Assembly (NCBI GenBank): GCA_012798745.1
Contig: JAAZMQ010000337.1
Coordinates: 1 to 13,390 of the forward strand
Direction of reading: 5' to 3'
DNA from: Bacteroidales bacterium
Lineage (GTDB): Bacteria; Bacteroidota; Bacteroidia; Bacteroidales; Dysgonomonadaceae
Length of the DNA stretch: 13,390 nucleotides
In this document: positions 1-6,541 of the stretch, one piece after another
Numbering within the stretch: position 1 is the stretch's first letter
Layout of the letters: each line of letters begins with the position of its first letter
Notes under the pieces: generated by a model
Seen by the model: only the letters and a program-made list of their open reading frames with translations
Told to the model about the DNA's origin: nothing
Databases searched by the model: none
Made by a program: the position numbers and the translations under genes

Positions 1-41
1 TAAGATCCCTTCGATGGGAATGTAGAAAGGTAAAAGAAATT

Positions 42-686
42 ATGGCAGAGAAGAAAAAAAGAAAAGTTCCGAATCTTAATGCAAGTTCAATGGCGGACAT
101 CTCTTTTCTTTTGCTGATTTTCTTTCTTGTGACTTCTTCCATGGATACCGACAGTGGACTGGCACGACAGTTGCCTCCGCCACCTCAAAGTGAGGAACAA
201 CTCAAAATGGATATTCAGAGAAGAAACCTCATGGTGGTATTGGTAAACTATCAGAACCAAATTATGGTGAGAACCCAGGCTGGTGACGAGTGGTACAACA
301 ATATAGCCGAGATGGAAGGTAGAGGAGGAAAAGTTCCGTTAAAGGAAAAGGTAAAAGAGTTTGTGTTGAATCCGAACAATCGTCCCGACTTGCCTGAACT
401 GATTGAAAAGGATTTTGGTCCCCCGATTGGGAAAGTTTTGGTTACTGCCGATAGTCACGTAATATCTTTGCAAAATGATGCTACCACAAGTTATAAAGCA
501 TATATTGCCGTTCAAAATGAATTGGTAAAAGCATATAACGAATTGCGTGAAGAAGCGGCCAGAAAATATTTTGGGAAATCGTATAAAGAGTTGCTTCCCA
601 AACAACAGGAGCAGATCAAAAATATGTATCCGCAGCGCATCTCGGAAGCAGAACCTAAAGATTATAAATTAGGAGGTGAAAAATAA
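42..686 (+). CDS. exbD: ExbD/TolR-family proton-channel protein (first of tandem pair)
   Basis: Inner-membrane subunit of an ExbB-ExbD/TolQ-TolR type motor, which uses the proton gradient to energise TonB-dependent outer-membrane transport or Tol-like work. The 214-residue protein has a short basic cytoplasmic tail (KKKRK), one membrane helix at about residues 19-33 and a large periplasmic part. Asp19 in MADISFLLLIFF sits where the proton-carrying Asp of ExbD/TolR lies. It is longer than a usual ExbD of about 140 residues; the extra length is in the periplasmic region (about residues 60-200), which is charged and helix-prone. The frame is open to the left edge of the window, but ATG 42 gives the typical family N-terminus. 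A purine-rich GAAAGG lies upstream at 25-30. Its stop overlaps the next exbD start (TAATG). An exbB-like gene is expected upstream but is not visible. The family is clear; the TonB versus Tol role is inferred. Confidence 0.93.
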   Translation: MAEKKKRKVPNLNASSMADISFLLLIFFLVTSSMDTDSGLARQLPPPPQSEEQLKMDIQRRNLMVVLVNYQNQIMVRTQAGDEWYNNIAEMEGRGGKVPLKEKVKEFVLNPNNRPDLPELIEKDFGPPIGKVLVTADSHVISLQNDATTSYKAYIAVQNELVKAYNELREEAARKYFGKSYKELLPKQQEQIKNMYPQRISEAEPKDYKLGGEK

Positions 687-1144
687 TGGGAAAATTTAGT
701 AAATCCGGTGGTCGGGAAATGCCTGAACTCAACACTTCATCATTGCCTGATATGATTTTCGCTATATTGTTCTTCTTTATGGTTACTGTATCCATGCGCT
801 CTGAAACATTGATTGTAAAACATACGTTGCCCACAGCATCGGAGGTTCAAAAACTAGAGAGAAAATCGCTCGTAACTTACATCAATATCGGAATTCCTCT
901 GGATCCTCGCTTAGGAACAGGGACTCGAATGCAGTTAAACGATAAATTTGCTGAGATTACTGATATTCAGGAATATATTGCTCAAGAAAGAGAAAAACTC
1001 AGTGAAGCCGATCGGCAGTTTATGACAGTTTCGATTAAAGCTGACGAAAACACAAAGATGAAGTATATTAGCGATGTGAAGCAGGCATTAAGAAAAGCGT
1101 ACGCACTTAAAATCAGTTATTCAGCTCGAAAAGGAGAAAACTGA
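686..1144 (+). CDS. exbD: ExbD/TolR-family proton-channel protein (second of tandem pair)
   Basis: A second, shorter ExbD/TolR-type protein of 152 residues. It has a cytoplasmic tail, one membrane helix at about residues 22-37 with the conserved Asp22 (LPDMIFAILFFFMVTV), and a periplasmic domain that ends SVDVKQALRKAYALKISYSA-like, close to the family's usual length. The ATG overlaps the upstream stop by one base (TAATG), and a full AGGAGG at 671-676 precedes it. That is a strong ribosome binding site for a phylum that mostly lacks them, and it points to translational coupling. Paired, non-identical ExbD genes are common in Bacteroidetes TonB/Tol-like operons, so the two proteins probably act in one complex. 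A strong hairpin terminator follows at 1171-1209, so this is the last gene of its operon. Confidence 0.92.
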   Translation: MGKFSKSGGREMPELNTSSLPDMIFAILFFFMVTVSMRSETLIVKHTLPTASEVQKLERKSLVTYINIGIPLDPRLGTGTRMQLNDKFAEITDIQEYIAQEREKLSEADRQFMTVSIKADENTKMKYISDVKQALRKAYALKISYSARKGEN

Positions 1145-1170
1145 TAACTTTTAAGTGAAGAATAATTTCA

Positions 1171-1209
1171 AAAACCGGATTATCATTTAATTAATAATCC
1201 GGTTTTTTT
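1171..1209. terminator. Bidirectional intrinsic terminator between exbD and anSME
   Basis: A perfect 13-bp inverted repeat (1171-1183 with 1194-1206, core ACCGGATTAT/ATAATCCGGT) encloses a 10-base loop. It is followed by seven T on the plus strand (1203-1209) and preceded by five A (1170-1174), which give a U-run on the minus transcript. It sits between convergent stops at 1144 and 1226, so it can end both transcripts. Confidence 0.92.
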
Positions 1210-1225
1210 AATATTTAGGCAGGTT

Positions 1226-2449
1226 TTACGGATTCCCTTGTTGAATCCATTTCATTACATTAGCCGGAGGACGTTGTGCAATTAATTCTTTTTTCATGAA
1301 ATCCATATAAGGCATAATATGATGGAAAAATTGATTATACCCTTCACACAAATAGTTGAGTCCTGCTTCACCATATTTATCGGTTGTAAAACGATTTTTG
1401 GGACATTCGCCATAGCAGGCAAAAAGTACGTTGCATTCTCTGCACTGACGGGGAAGTTTGTCAAATTTATCGTTTCCGAATTTTAATTGTTTTTCCGAAT
1501 ACATCATGCTTACTAGCGGTTTTGTATAAATATTTCCGAGTTTGTATTCCGGAAAAACAAAATGATCGCATGAGTAAACATCACCGTTAAATTCCATCAC
1601 ACCTGCATGCCCGCAGGTTTTAGCCATTGTACATACGCCGGGCTGTTCTCCTACCCAATTGGCAAGGGTTGAATCAAAGATTTGAACAAATATTTTTCCT
1701 ACGTCCTTTTTAACCCACTCATCGAAAATTGCACATAAGAAATTTCCCCATTGGTGGGGGGTAACGCTAAAGGATTCTAAAGCGGCATTTTTTTCTGAAA
1801 CAGTTGCGAGCGCAGGATTGGCTTGTTCGCCGGTTAGTCTTTCTACTATGGGTGTAAACTGAAGAAATTGGCATCCGATTTCTTTAAAGAAACGGTAAAA
1901 TTCCAGAGGATAGTCGGCATTATAATCGTTTACAACCGCCATGCAGTTAAAATCTACTTCGTGTTTTTTTAAAAGTTCGATACCCTGCATTACTTTTCGG
2001 AATGTTGGTCTATCCATTTTATCGCGACGATATTCGTCATGAAATTCCTGAGGCCCATCGATGGATATCCCCACAAGGAAATTGTTTTCTTTAAAAAAGG
2101 CACACCATTCATCGGTAAGCAATGTTCCGTTGGTTTGTATGGAGTTGTCGATTTGTCTGCCTTGGGCATATTTTTTTTGTAAGTTTAATGCTTTCTTATA
2201 GAAAGAAAGTGGCCTCATTAGCGGCTCTCCGCCATGCCATGTAAAAAGTACCTGAGGCATGGTTTGCGATTCTAGGTATTCTCGGGTAAACCGTTCAAGC
2301 AATTCGTCACTCATTACATGACTTTTGTTTTGAATATAGAATTTCGATTTTTCCAAATAATAACAATAATCGCACGCTAAGTTACAAAGTGAACCCACCG
2401 GCTTCAACATGACATATAATGGTTTGGCAAATGGAGCATAAATAGACAT
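1226..2449 (-). CDS. Anaerobic sulfatase-maturating enzyme-like radical SAM/SPASM protein
   Basis: Radical S-adenosylmethionine enzyme of the anSME group, which converts a sulfatase active-site Cys or Ser to formylglycine in the cytoplasm before export. The 407-residue protein carries the CxxxCxxC cluster motif (Cys22, Cys26, Cys29 in CNLACDYCYY), a GGEP motif at about 73-76, and a C-terminal SPASM domain. Eight SPASM cysteines (273, 279, 294, 336, 339, 345, 349, 368) have nearly the spacing known for Clostridium perfringens anSME. Asp295, directly after Cys294, matches that enzyme's proposed catalytic base. Length fits the family (about 370-415). No sulfatase gene is visible nearby, so targets would be encoded elsewhere; many Bacteroidetes have one maturase for many sulfatases. 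A peptide-modifying SPASM enzyme cannot be wholly excluded. ATG 2449 is chosen because the N-terminus matches the family and a candidate -7 box lies just upstream. B. thetaiotaomicron's homologue has been called chuR or anSME. Confidence 0.9.
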   Translation of the reverse strand: MSIYAPFAKPLYVMLKPVGSLCNLACDYCYYLEKSKFYIQNKSHVMSDELLERFTREYLESQTMPQVLFTWHGGEPLMRPLSFYKKALNLQKKYAQGRQIDNSIQTNGTLLTDEWCAFFKENNFLVGISIDGPQEFHDEYRRDKMDRPTFRKVMQGIELLKKHEVDFNCMAVVNDYNADYPLEFYRFFKEIGCQFLQFTPIVERLTGEQANPALATVSEKNAALESFSVTPHQWGNFLCAIFDEWVKKDVGKIFVQIFDSTLANWVGEQPGVCTMAKTCGHAGVMEFNGDVYSCDHFVFPEYKLGNIYTKPLVSMMYSEKQLKFGNDKFDKLPRQCRECNVLFACYGECPKNRFTTDKYGEAGLNYLCEGYNQFFHHIMPYMDFMKKELIAQRPPANVMKWIQQGNP

Positions 2450-2468
2450 ATGAATACAATATTTATTG

Positions 2469-2476
2469 CAAAAATA
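2469..2476 (-). promoter_or_regulatory. Candidate -7 promoter box for the anSME gene
   Basis: On the minus strand this reads TATTTTTG, a match to the Bacteroidetes -7 consensus TAnnTTTG, 19 bases upstream of the ATG at 2449. I see no good -33 TTTG at the usual 19-21 base spacing, so the call rests on the -7 box and position only. Confidence 0.45.
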
Positions 2477-2551
2477 CGTATTTTGGATGAGTATATCTAT
2501 CTTCTAAAGTTATCGGTTGAATGTTTTACGAAGGTTATGACAAAAAAGTAT

Positions 2552-2559
2552 TAACTTTG
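2552..2559 (+). promoter_or_regulatory. Candidate -7 promoter box for the LPS-kinase-like gene
   Basis: TAACTTTG matches the Bacteroidetes -7 consensus TAnnTTTG exactly and lies 42 bases before the ATG at 2602, giving a leader of roughly 35-38 bases. The -33 element is weak: the nearest T-rich run, at 2524-2527, is a few bases too far away. Confidence 0.5.
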
Positions 2560-2601
2560 TTGCACTACTTCTTCATTAGGTTTTCGAGATAAGTTCACAA
2601 T

Positions 2602-3600
2602 ATGCGTATTTTTTTCCAACGACATACGATTAAAACGATAATTGCTCCTGCGTATAACACGAATGGTATTATTTCGGAGTTTGTGAATAAACTACCGGGA
2701 ATATTTGATCAAGAAGGGGAGCTTATTTTCCATGGACGTAATACCTTAAAAAGGTTTAAGTTAGATAACTATGATATTATCGTAAAAAAATTTGCAATAC
2801 CCGATTTCATTAATAGTGTTGTTTACGGTACATTTCGAAAATCCAAAGCCGAACGTTCTTTTATAAATAGTTGTGAAATAATCAGAAGGGGATTTAATTC
2901 CCCCGCACCAATAGCCTATATTGAAGAATATAAGTATGGGAAATTAACCGATAGCTACTATATTTGCGAATACATGGAAGGGTTTAACAGCATGCGCCCT
3001 TATTTAGACGGCATTGAAAAAAATGATGCGCTATTGGCAGCTTTTTCCCAATATACTGCAGAACTTCATTGTGCGGGGATTTTTCATAAAGATTACAGTC
3101 CCGGTAATATTTTGTGGAATTACGATGAGAATCCAGATAAATATGCATTTTACCTGGTGGATACCAATAGAATGAAATTTATAGAATATGATAAAAGGTA
3201 TCTAAAAAATTTATCGCGATTGAGTTTTTCTTTTGATGTGTCTACGTTTATTGCAAAAGAATACGTTGCTTATATGCGAACGGAAAAACATATGCCGATG
3301 ACAAACAAAACGGTCGAAAAGATAAATGAATACGCCGACCGTTTTTTTCTTCGCAAGGCTTATAAATATGCGTTACGAAATATTTTGAAACAACCTTTTC
3401 CATTAAGCGTAAGAGGATTATGGGATATAAGTCGTTTTTTTATATGTAAAAATTTAAAATTGTGTAAGAAGTTGTCGAAAAGTGTTACTGATAATTTTTT
3501 TTCGATAGAAAATAATATTTATATTCGCTATATCTATGAACACGATACGCGAAAAGTGCTTGTTAGAAAATATAATTATGGAGAGATATCAAAAAAATAG
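2602..3600 (+). CDS. InaA/WaaP-like lipopolysaccharide kinase
   Basis: Protein-kinase-fold enzyme of the Kdo/LPS kinase (InaA, WaaP, RIO-like) group, expected to phosphorylate a sugar of the LPS core or lipid A-Kdo region on the cytoplasmic face of the inner membrane. In the 332-residue sequence I see a beta-3 lysine candidate (Lys62/63 in VKKF), an alpha-C glutamate candidate (Glu84 in KAERSF), a hinge ICEYMEG (121-127), the catalytic loop HKDYSPGNILW with Asp164 and Asn169, and the metal-binding Asp187 in LVDTNR, which replaces the canonical DFG. The C-terminal third is basic and rich in Lys and aromatic residues, which fits membrane association. It has no signal peptide. It is a single-gene unit between a divergent anSME gene and a convergent RNA gene whose terminator overlaps its last codons. 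Substrate is inferred from family only. Confidence 0.82.
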   Translation: MRIFFQRHTIKTIIAPAYNTNGIISEFVNKLPGIFDQEGELIFHGRNTLKRFKLDNYDIIVKKFAIPDFINSVVYGTFRKSKAERSFINSCEIIRRGFNSPAPIAYIEEYKYGKLTDSYYICEYMEGFNSMRPYLDGIEKNDALLAAFSQYTAELHCAGIFHKDYSPGNILWNYDENPDKYAFYLVDTNRMKFIEYDKRYLKNLSRLSFSFDVSTFIAKEYVAYMRTEKHMPMTNKTVEKINEYADRFFLRKAYKYALRNILKQPFPLSVRGLWDISRFFICKNLKLCKKLSKSVTDNFFSIENNIYIRYIYEHDTRKVLVRKYNYGEISKK

Positions 3601-3606
3601 GGTAAG
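3591..3606 (-). terminator. Terminator of the SRP RNA gene
   Basis: On the minus strand, the 3' half of the closing stem of the RNA (CTTACCCTA, 3606-3598) runs directly into seven T (3597-3591). Hairpin plus U-tract makes an intrinsic terminator, with the mature RNA's own long stem serving as the hairpin. The T-run is the A7 stretch in the last codons of the convergent kinase gene, and that gene's TAG lies inside the stem. Confidence 0.75.
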
Positions 3607-3697
3607 CTTACTATATCGCGCCGCTACAACCAAATACCCTTGCTTCGATCAAGACCTGGGGGATTCTCTGGGAGCTGGCCGTATAGGACTTACCCTA
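3598..3697 (-). ncRNA. ffs: Signal recognition particle RNA (4.5S-like, small bacterial type)
   Basis: Likely SRP RNA, the partner of Ffh in cotranslational targeting of membrane and secreted proteins. Read on the minus strand, the ends pair perfectly over 9 bp (3689-3697 with 3598-3606), then a second helix forms (3682-3686 with 3611-3615), then GCC/GGC. The apical part holds the domain IV signature CAGG...GAAGCA (3658-3641), the symmetric loop bound by Ffh, here closed by a UGAU-type loop instead of the usual GGAA. About 100 bases is right for a small-type SRP RNA. A canonical promoter lies immediately upstream and a U7 run follows. No protein frame here is credible. The sequence also matches my memory of Bacteroidales SRP RNAs, which I could not check. 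Ends are estimated from pairing and promoter position. Confidence 0.85.
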
Positions 3698-3700
3698 ATG

Positions 3701-3731
3701 CAAAGGTACATCTTTTTCTCAAAATTCCAAA
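3701..3731 (-). promoter_or_regulatory. Canonical Bacteroidetes promoter for the SRP RNA
   Basis: On the minus strand, TTTG (3731-3728) is followed by exactly 19 bases and then TACCTTTG (3708-3701). This is a full match to the Bacteroidetes primary-sigma consensus TTTG-N19-TAnnTTTG. The predicted start, about five bases on, falls at the 5' base of the RNA's closing stem (about 3695-3697). Confidence 0.85.
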
Positions 3732-3773
3732 ATCGAAATACAATTTGATTAGCTATTATTAAAAATCTTCACA

Positions 3774-5003
3774 ATGAATAGAAAGGTAGTAGACAGATTT
3801 ATTAAATATGCCAAAATCGATACTCAATCTGACGAGAACAGTGATCAGACACCGAGTACGCTAAAACAGTTTAATCTGGCAAAAGAAATCGAAAGAGAAC
3901 TGATTGAAATGGGGATGACTGACGTTTCGCTAGATAACAATTGTTATTTGATGGCAACATTGCCGGCAAATACCGATAAACATGCTCCGACTATCGGGTT
4001 TATTGCTCATCTGGATACAAGTCCCGATATGAGCGGCGAAAATGTAAGACCACGTATTATTCAACAATACGATGGAGAGGATATTTTGCTTAACGAGGAG
4101 CAAAATATTGTTCTTTCACCTAACGATTTTCCTGAATTATTGAATTATGTGGGTGAAGATTTGATTGTTACCGATGGCACCACATTGCTGGGTGCTGACG
4201 ATAAGGCGGGTATTGCTGAAATAGTAACTGCCATGCAATATTTTATCGATCATCCTGAAATTAAACATGGCAAAGTGCGGGTGGCGTTTACGCCCGATGA
4301 AGAAATTGGTCGTGGAGCCGATAAATTTGATGTGCAAAAATTTGGCGCCGATTGGGGGTATACTGTTGATGGAGGAGAAATTGGCGAACTTGAATATGAG
4401 AATTTTAATGCTGCTTCGGCAAAAGTTACAATTCAAGGACGGAATGTGCATCCCGGATACGCCAAAAACAAAATGATCAATGCATTGTTTGTGGCTAACG
4501 AATTGATAAATATGCTACCTGCAAATGAACGCCCCGAATTTACAGAAGGGTATGAGGGCTTTTTCCATTTGATTTCTTTCAATGGAACAGTGGACGAGGC
4601 TGTGCTGTCGTTTATTATTCGTGATCATGATCGCAGTAAGTTTGAAAAGCGCAAAAAAATCCTGCAGGAGGCGGTGAATTTCCTGAATGAACGTTATCCA
4701 AACCGTTTGCAACTCGAATTGCGCGATCAGTATTACAACATGCGCGAAAAAATAGAACCTGTAAAGTATGTTGTCGAGCATGCTCTTTGTGCCATGCAAA
4801 AGGTTGAGGTAATACCTAAGGTGAAGCCTATTCGCGGAGGTACAGATGGAGCACGTTTGTCGTTTATGGGATTGCCTTGTCCTAACATCTTCACAGGTGG
4901 ACTTAATTTTCATAGCAGATATGAATTTATCCCCATTCGCTCGATGGAAAAGGCGACGCAAGTAATTGAAAAAATCATAGAAACAGTTGCTGAAGAATCA
5001 TAA
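3774..5003 (+). CDS. pepT: Peptidase T (tripeptide aminopeptidase, M20B)
   Basis: Cytoplasmic two-zinc aminopeptidase that removes the N-terminal residue of tripeptides, the last stage of peptide use. At 409 residues it has the usual family length. Metal-site residues align with E. coli PepT: His79 and Asp81 in HLDTSPD, bridging Asp142 in LLGADDKAG, catalytic Glu176 and ligand Glu177 in TPDEEIG, Asp199 in TVDGG, and His380 in LNFHSRYE near the end. The dimerisation domain between about 210 and 330 includes NVHPGYAKNKM, with the conserved His. It starts at ATG 3774 after an A-rich leader without a Shine-Dalgarno site. A -7-like TAcaaTTTG with one extra base (3739-3747) might be its promoter. 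gcvT follows after 16 bases, so the two are probably cotranscribed, which would link peptide breakdown with glycine use. Confidence 0.97.
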   Translation: MNRKVVDRFIKYAKIDTQSDENSDQTPSTLKQFNLAKEIERELIEMGMTDVSLDNNCYLMATLPANTDKHAPTIGFIAHLDTSPDMSGENVRPRIIQQYDGEDILLNEEQNIVLSPNDFPELLNYVGEDLIVTDGTTLLGADDKAGIAEIVTAMQYFIDHPEIKHGKVRVAFTPDEEIGRGADKFDVQKFGADWGYTVDGGEIGELEYENFNAASAKVTIQGRNVHPGYAKNKMINALFVANELINMLPANERPEFTEGYEGFFHLISFNGTVDEAVLSFIIRDHDRSKFEKRKKILQEAVNFLNERYPNRLQLELRDQYYNMREKIEPVKYVVEHALCAMQKVEVIPKVKPIRGGTDGARLSFMGLPCPNIFTGGLNFHSRYEFIPIRSMEKATQVIEKIIETVAEES

Positions 5004-5019
5004 TTAACACTATACGAAT

Positions 5020-6105
5020 ATGAAAAAAACACCTTTCACGGATTTGCATATTGCGCTAGGCGCAAAAATGCACGAATTTGCGGGATACAACATGCCTATC
5101 GAGTATTCCGGAATTATTGATGAACATTTGACGGTAGTGAATGCGGTAGGCGTTTTTGATGTGTCGCATATGGGTGAGTTTTGGGTGAAAGGACCAAAAG
5201 CTGCCGAGTTTGTTCAACGAATAAGCACAAACGATATTTTTGCAGCAGGTGTTGGAAAAGCGCAATACAACTGCATGTTGAATGAAAACGGAGGTATCAT
5301 CGATGATCTTTTGGTGTATCATTACGAAGACCAAAAATACATGATGGTGGTCAATGCAGCTAATATTGAAAAAGATTGGGATTGGTGTCAGAAACAAAAT
5401 ACAATGGGAGCAGAACTCGAAAATGCATCCGATCACACGGCACAATTGGCCATACAGGGACCGAAAGCCGAGGATACGCTGCAGAAACTTACCGATATCG
5501 ATCTTTCGGCCATCCCTTATTATTCTTTTGTTACCGGGAAAATTGCCGAAGTGGACAATGTGATTATTTCAAATACGGGATATACCGGTGCGGGTGGTTT
5601 TGAGCTCTATTTCTATCCTGAATTTGGGAGACAGATATGGGATGCTATTTTTGATGCCGGGAGAGAGTTCGGAATAAAACCTGCCGGCTTGGGGGCCAGA
5701 GATACGCTGCGTTTGGAAATGGGTTTTTGTCTTTACGGGAATGAGCTTGATGAAACAACTACTCCTCTTCAGGCCGGATTGGGATGGATTACCAAATTTG
5801 TAGATGGTAATGATTTTATTGGACGCAAAGCGCTTGAGGCGGAAAAAGCAGCCGGGGTGACACGTAAATTGTGCGGTTTTACCATGATTGATAAGGGAAT
5901 TCCGCGTCAAGGTTATGAAATTCTGAATGAGGATCACGAAAAAATAGGACAGGTCACTTCCGGCACCATTTCGCCTGTGTTGAGAGTCGGCATCGGCTTG
6001 GGATACGTAAAACCCGAATATGCCAAACCCGGGACTCCCATTTATATCAATATTCGCAACAAGCCTGTTAAAGCGGAAGTCGTTAAACCGCCTTTTAGGA
6101 AATAA
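5020..6105 (+). CDS. gcvT: Glycine cleavage system T protein (aminomethyltransferase)
   Basis: T protein of the glycine cleavage complex. It takes the aminomethyl group held on lipoyl-H-protein and transfers its methylene carbon to tetrahydrofolate, giving 5,10-methylene-THF and ammonia in the cytoplasm. The 361 residues match the family length. The N-terminal part begins with TPFTDLHIALGAKMHEFAG, typical of GcvT, and GGIIDDLLVYHY (91-102) carries the conserved catalytic Asp (95/96). NAAN (112-115), LAIQGPKA (about 143-150), GYTGAGGFELYF (about 188-199) and ARDTLRLEMGFCLYG follow in order, then the C-terminal barrel with IGQVTSGTISP. It lies 16 bases after pepT and probably shares its transcript. 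The gcvH and gcvP genes are not in the window. Only a weak hairpin with T5 (6121-6136) follows the stop. Confidence 0.97.
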   Translation: MKKTPFTDLHIALGAKMHEFAGYNMPIEYSGIIDEHLTVVNAVGVFDVSHMGEFWVKGPKAAEFVQRISTNDIFAAGVGKAQYNCMLNENGGIIDDLLVYHYEDQKYMMVVNAANIEKDWDWCQKQNTMGAELENASDHTAQLAIQGPKAEDTLQKLTDIDLSAIPYYSFVTGKIAEVDNVIISNTGYTGAGGFELYFYPEFGRQIWDAIFDAGREFGIKPAGLGARDTLRLEMGFCLYGNELDETTTPLQAGLGWITKFVDGNDFIGRKALEAEKAAGVTRKLCGFTMIDKGIPRQGYEILNEDHEKIGQVTSGTISPVLRVGIGLGYVKPEYAKPGTPIYINIRNKPVKAEVVKPPFRK

Positions 6106-6181
6106 TTTCTCTATATAAATTCGTTGAACGATTTTTATGTCATGTTTATTTCGCTTAAACTGTATATAGTAAGCATATAGA

Positions 6182-6221
6182 CAAAAGAAAAACGCTAAGG
6201 CTTTGCAAAACCTTAGCGTTT
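6182..6221 (-). terminator. Intrinsic terminator of tRNA-Leu
   Basis: A perfect 11-bp stem (6190-6200 with 6211-6221, AAACGCTAAGG/CCTTAGCGTTT) with a 10-base loop is followed on the minus strand by an interrupted T-run (TTTTTCTTTT, counting the stem base). It begins 8 bases after the tRNA 3' end. On the plus strand only three T follow, so it is a poorer terminator for gcvT. Confidence 0.85.
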
Positions 6222-6229
6222 ATCATTCG

Positions 6230-6313
6230 TGCCCAGAGCCGGGATCGAACCGGCATGGAGGTGAATCCACTGGTGTTTGAGACCAGCGCGTCTACCAATT
6301 CCGCCATCTGGGC
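6230..6313 (-). tRNA. tRNA-Leu, anticodon CAA
   Basis: Decodes UUG leucine codons. On the minus strand the acceptor arms GCCCAGA and TCTGGGC pair fully with discriminator A (6230). The anticodon stem CTGGT/ACCAG encloses loop CTCAAAC, giving anticodon CAA. A class II variable arm (TGGA...TCCA) and the T arm GCCGG-TTCGATC-CCGGC are intact. The 84-base length and long variable arm fit tRNA-Leu. The 3' CCA is not encoded (the next bases are CGA), so it must be added by nucleotidyltransferase. It is a single tRNA with its own candidate promoter and terminator. Confidence 0.97.
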
Positions 6314-6334
6314 ATTTCTCAAAGAGATCGGATG

Positions 6335-6342
6335 CAAAAGTA
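6335..6342 (-). promoter_or_regulatory. Candidate -7 promoter box for tRNA-Leu
   Basis: On the minus strand TACTTTTG matches TAnnTTTG, 21 bases before the tRNA 5' end. The -33 position is only T-rich (TTTT) and not a clear TTTG. Confidence 0.55.
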
Positions 6343-6395
6343 CATATATTTTTGGTAAATAAAAACTCTTTTCTCTATTTTTTGAAGTGAACAGC

Positions 6396-6426
6396 TTTGT
6401 AAATCTATTTTTATTCTCTACCTTTA
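6396..6426 (+). promoter_or_regulatory. Likely promoter of the mannose-1-phosphate guanylyltransferase gene
   Basis: TTTG (6396-6399), then exactly 19 bases, then TACCTTTA (6419-6426), one base off the Bacteroidetes TAnnTTTG box. The predicted start near 6431 leaves a leader of about 110 bases before the coding start. A second box, TATTTTTG at 6347-6354, has a perfect -7 but no -33 partner. Confidence 0.6.
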
Positions 6427-6457
6427 AAGCATGAATGAATACGAAAACAAAAGGAGT

Positions 6458-6473
6458 TGTAAAAGTTTTTACA
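6458..6473. repeat. Palindrome in the manC leader, possible operator
   Basis: TGTAAAA-GT-TTTTACA is a perfect 7+2+7 inverted repeat about 30 bases downstream of the predicted transcription start and about 70 bases before the coding start. The form (symmetric arms, 2-base centre) is that of a dimeric-regulator site, but no regulator is identified and AT-rich DNA produces such palindromes by chance. Confidence 0.35.
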
Positions 6474-6541
6474 TCATGAGGACTTTGGGAATTTTCTTGA
6501 AATAAACAAAATCAATATAGGGTATTAATTTTTTAACATTG

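Noticed and set aside
1..41. Possible tail of an upstream gene
   Set aside because: Stops occur at 1-3 in one frame and 23-25 in another, and there is too little sequence to tell which, if either, ends a real gene.
3601..3694. Reading the 3601-3694 structured region as a plus-strand riboswitch or leader of pepT
   Set aside because: It has the terminal pairing and size of an RNA gene, but the consensus promoter, the U-run and the SRP domain IV motif are all on the minus strand.
3536..3748. Small plus-strand ORF of 70 codons overlapping the end of the kinase gene
   Set aside because: Most of it is the complement of the SRP RNA gene and the rest is out of frame with the kinase; the protein resembles nothing and has no ribosome binding site or promoter of its own.
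4515..4961. Minus-strand ORF of 148 codons inside pepT
   Set aside because: Antisense shadow of a clearly conserved gene; the translated sequence has no recognisable domain.
6155..6337. Minus-strand ORF of 60 codons
   Set aside because: It runs straight through the tRNA-Leu gene and its terminator, a frequent false call at tRNA loci.
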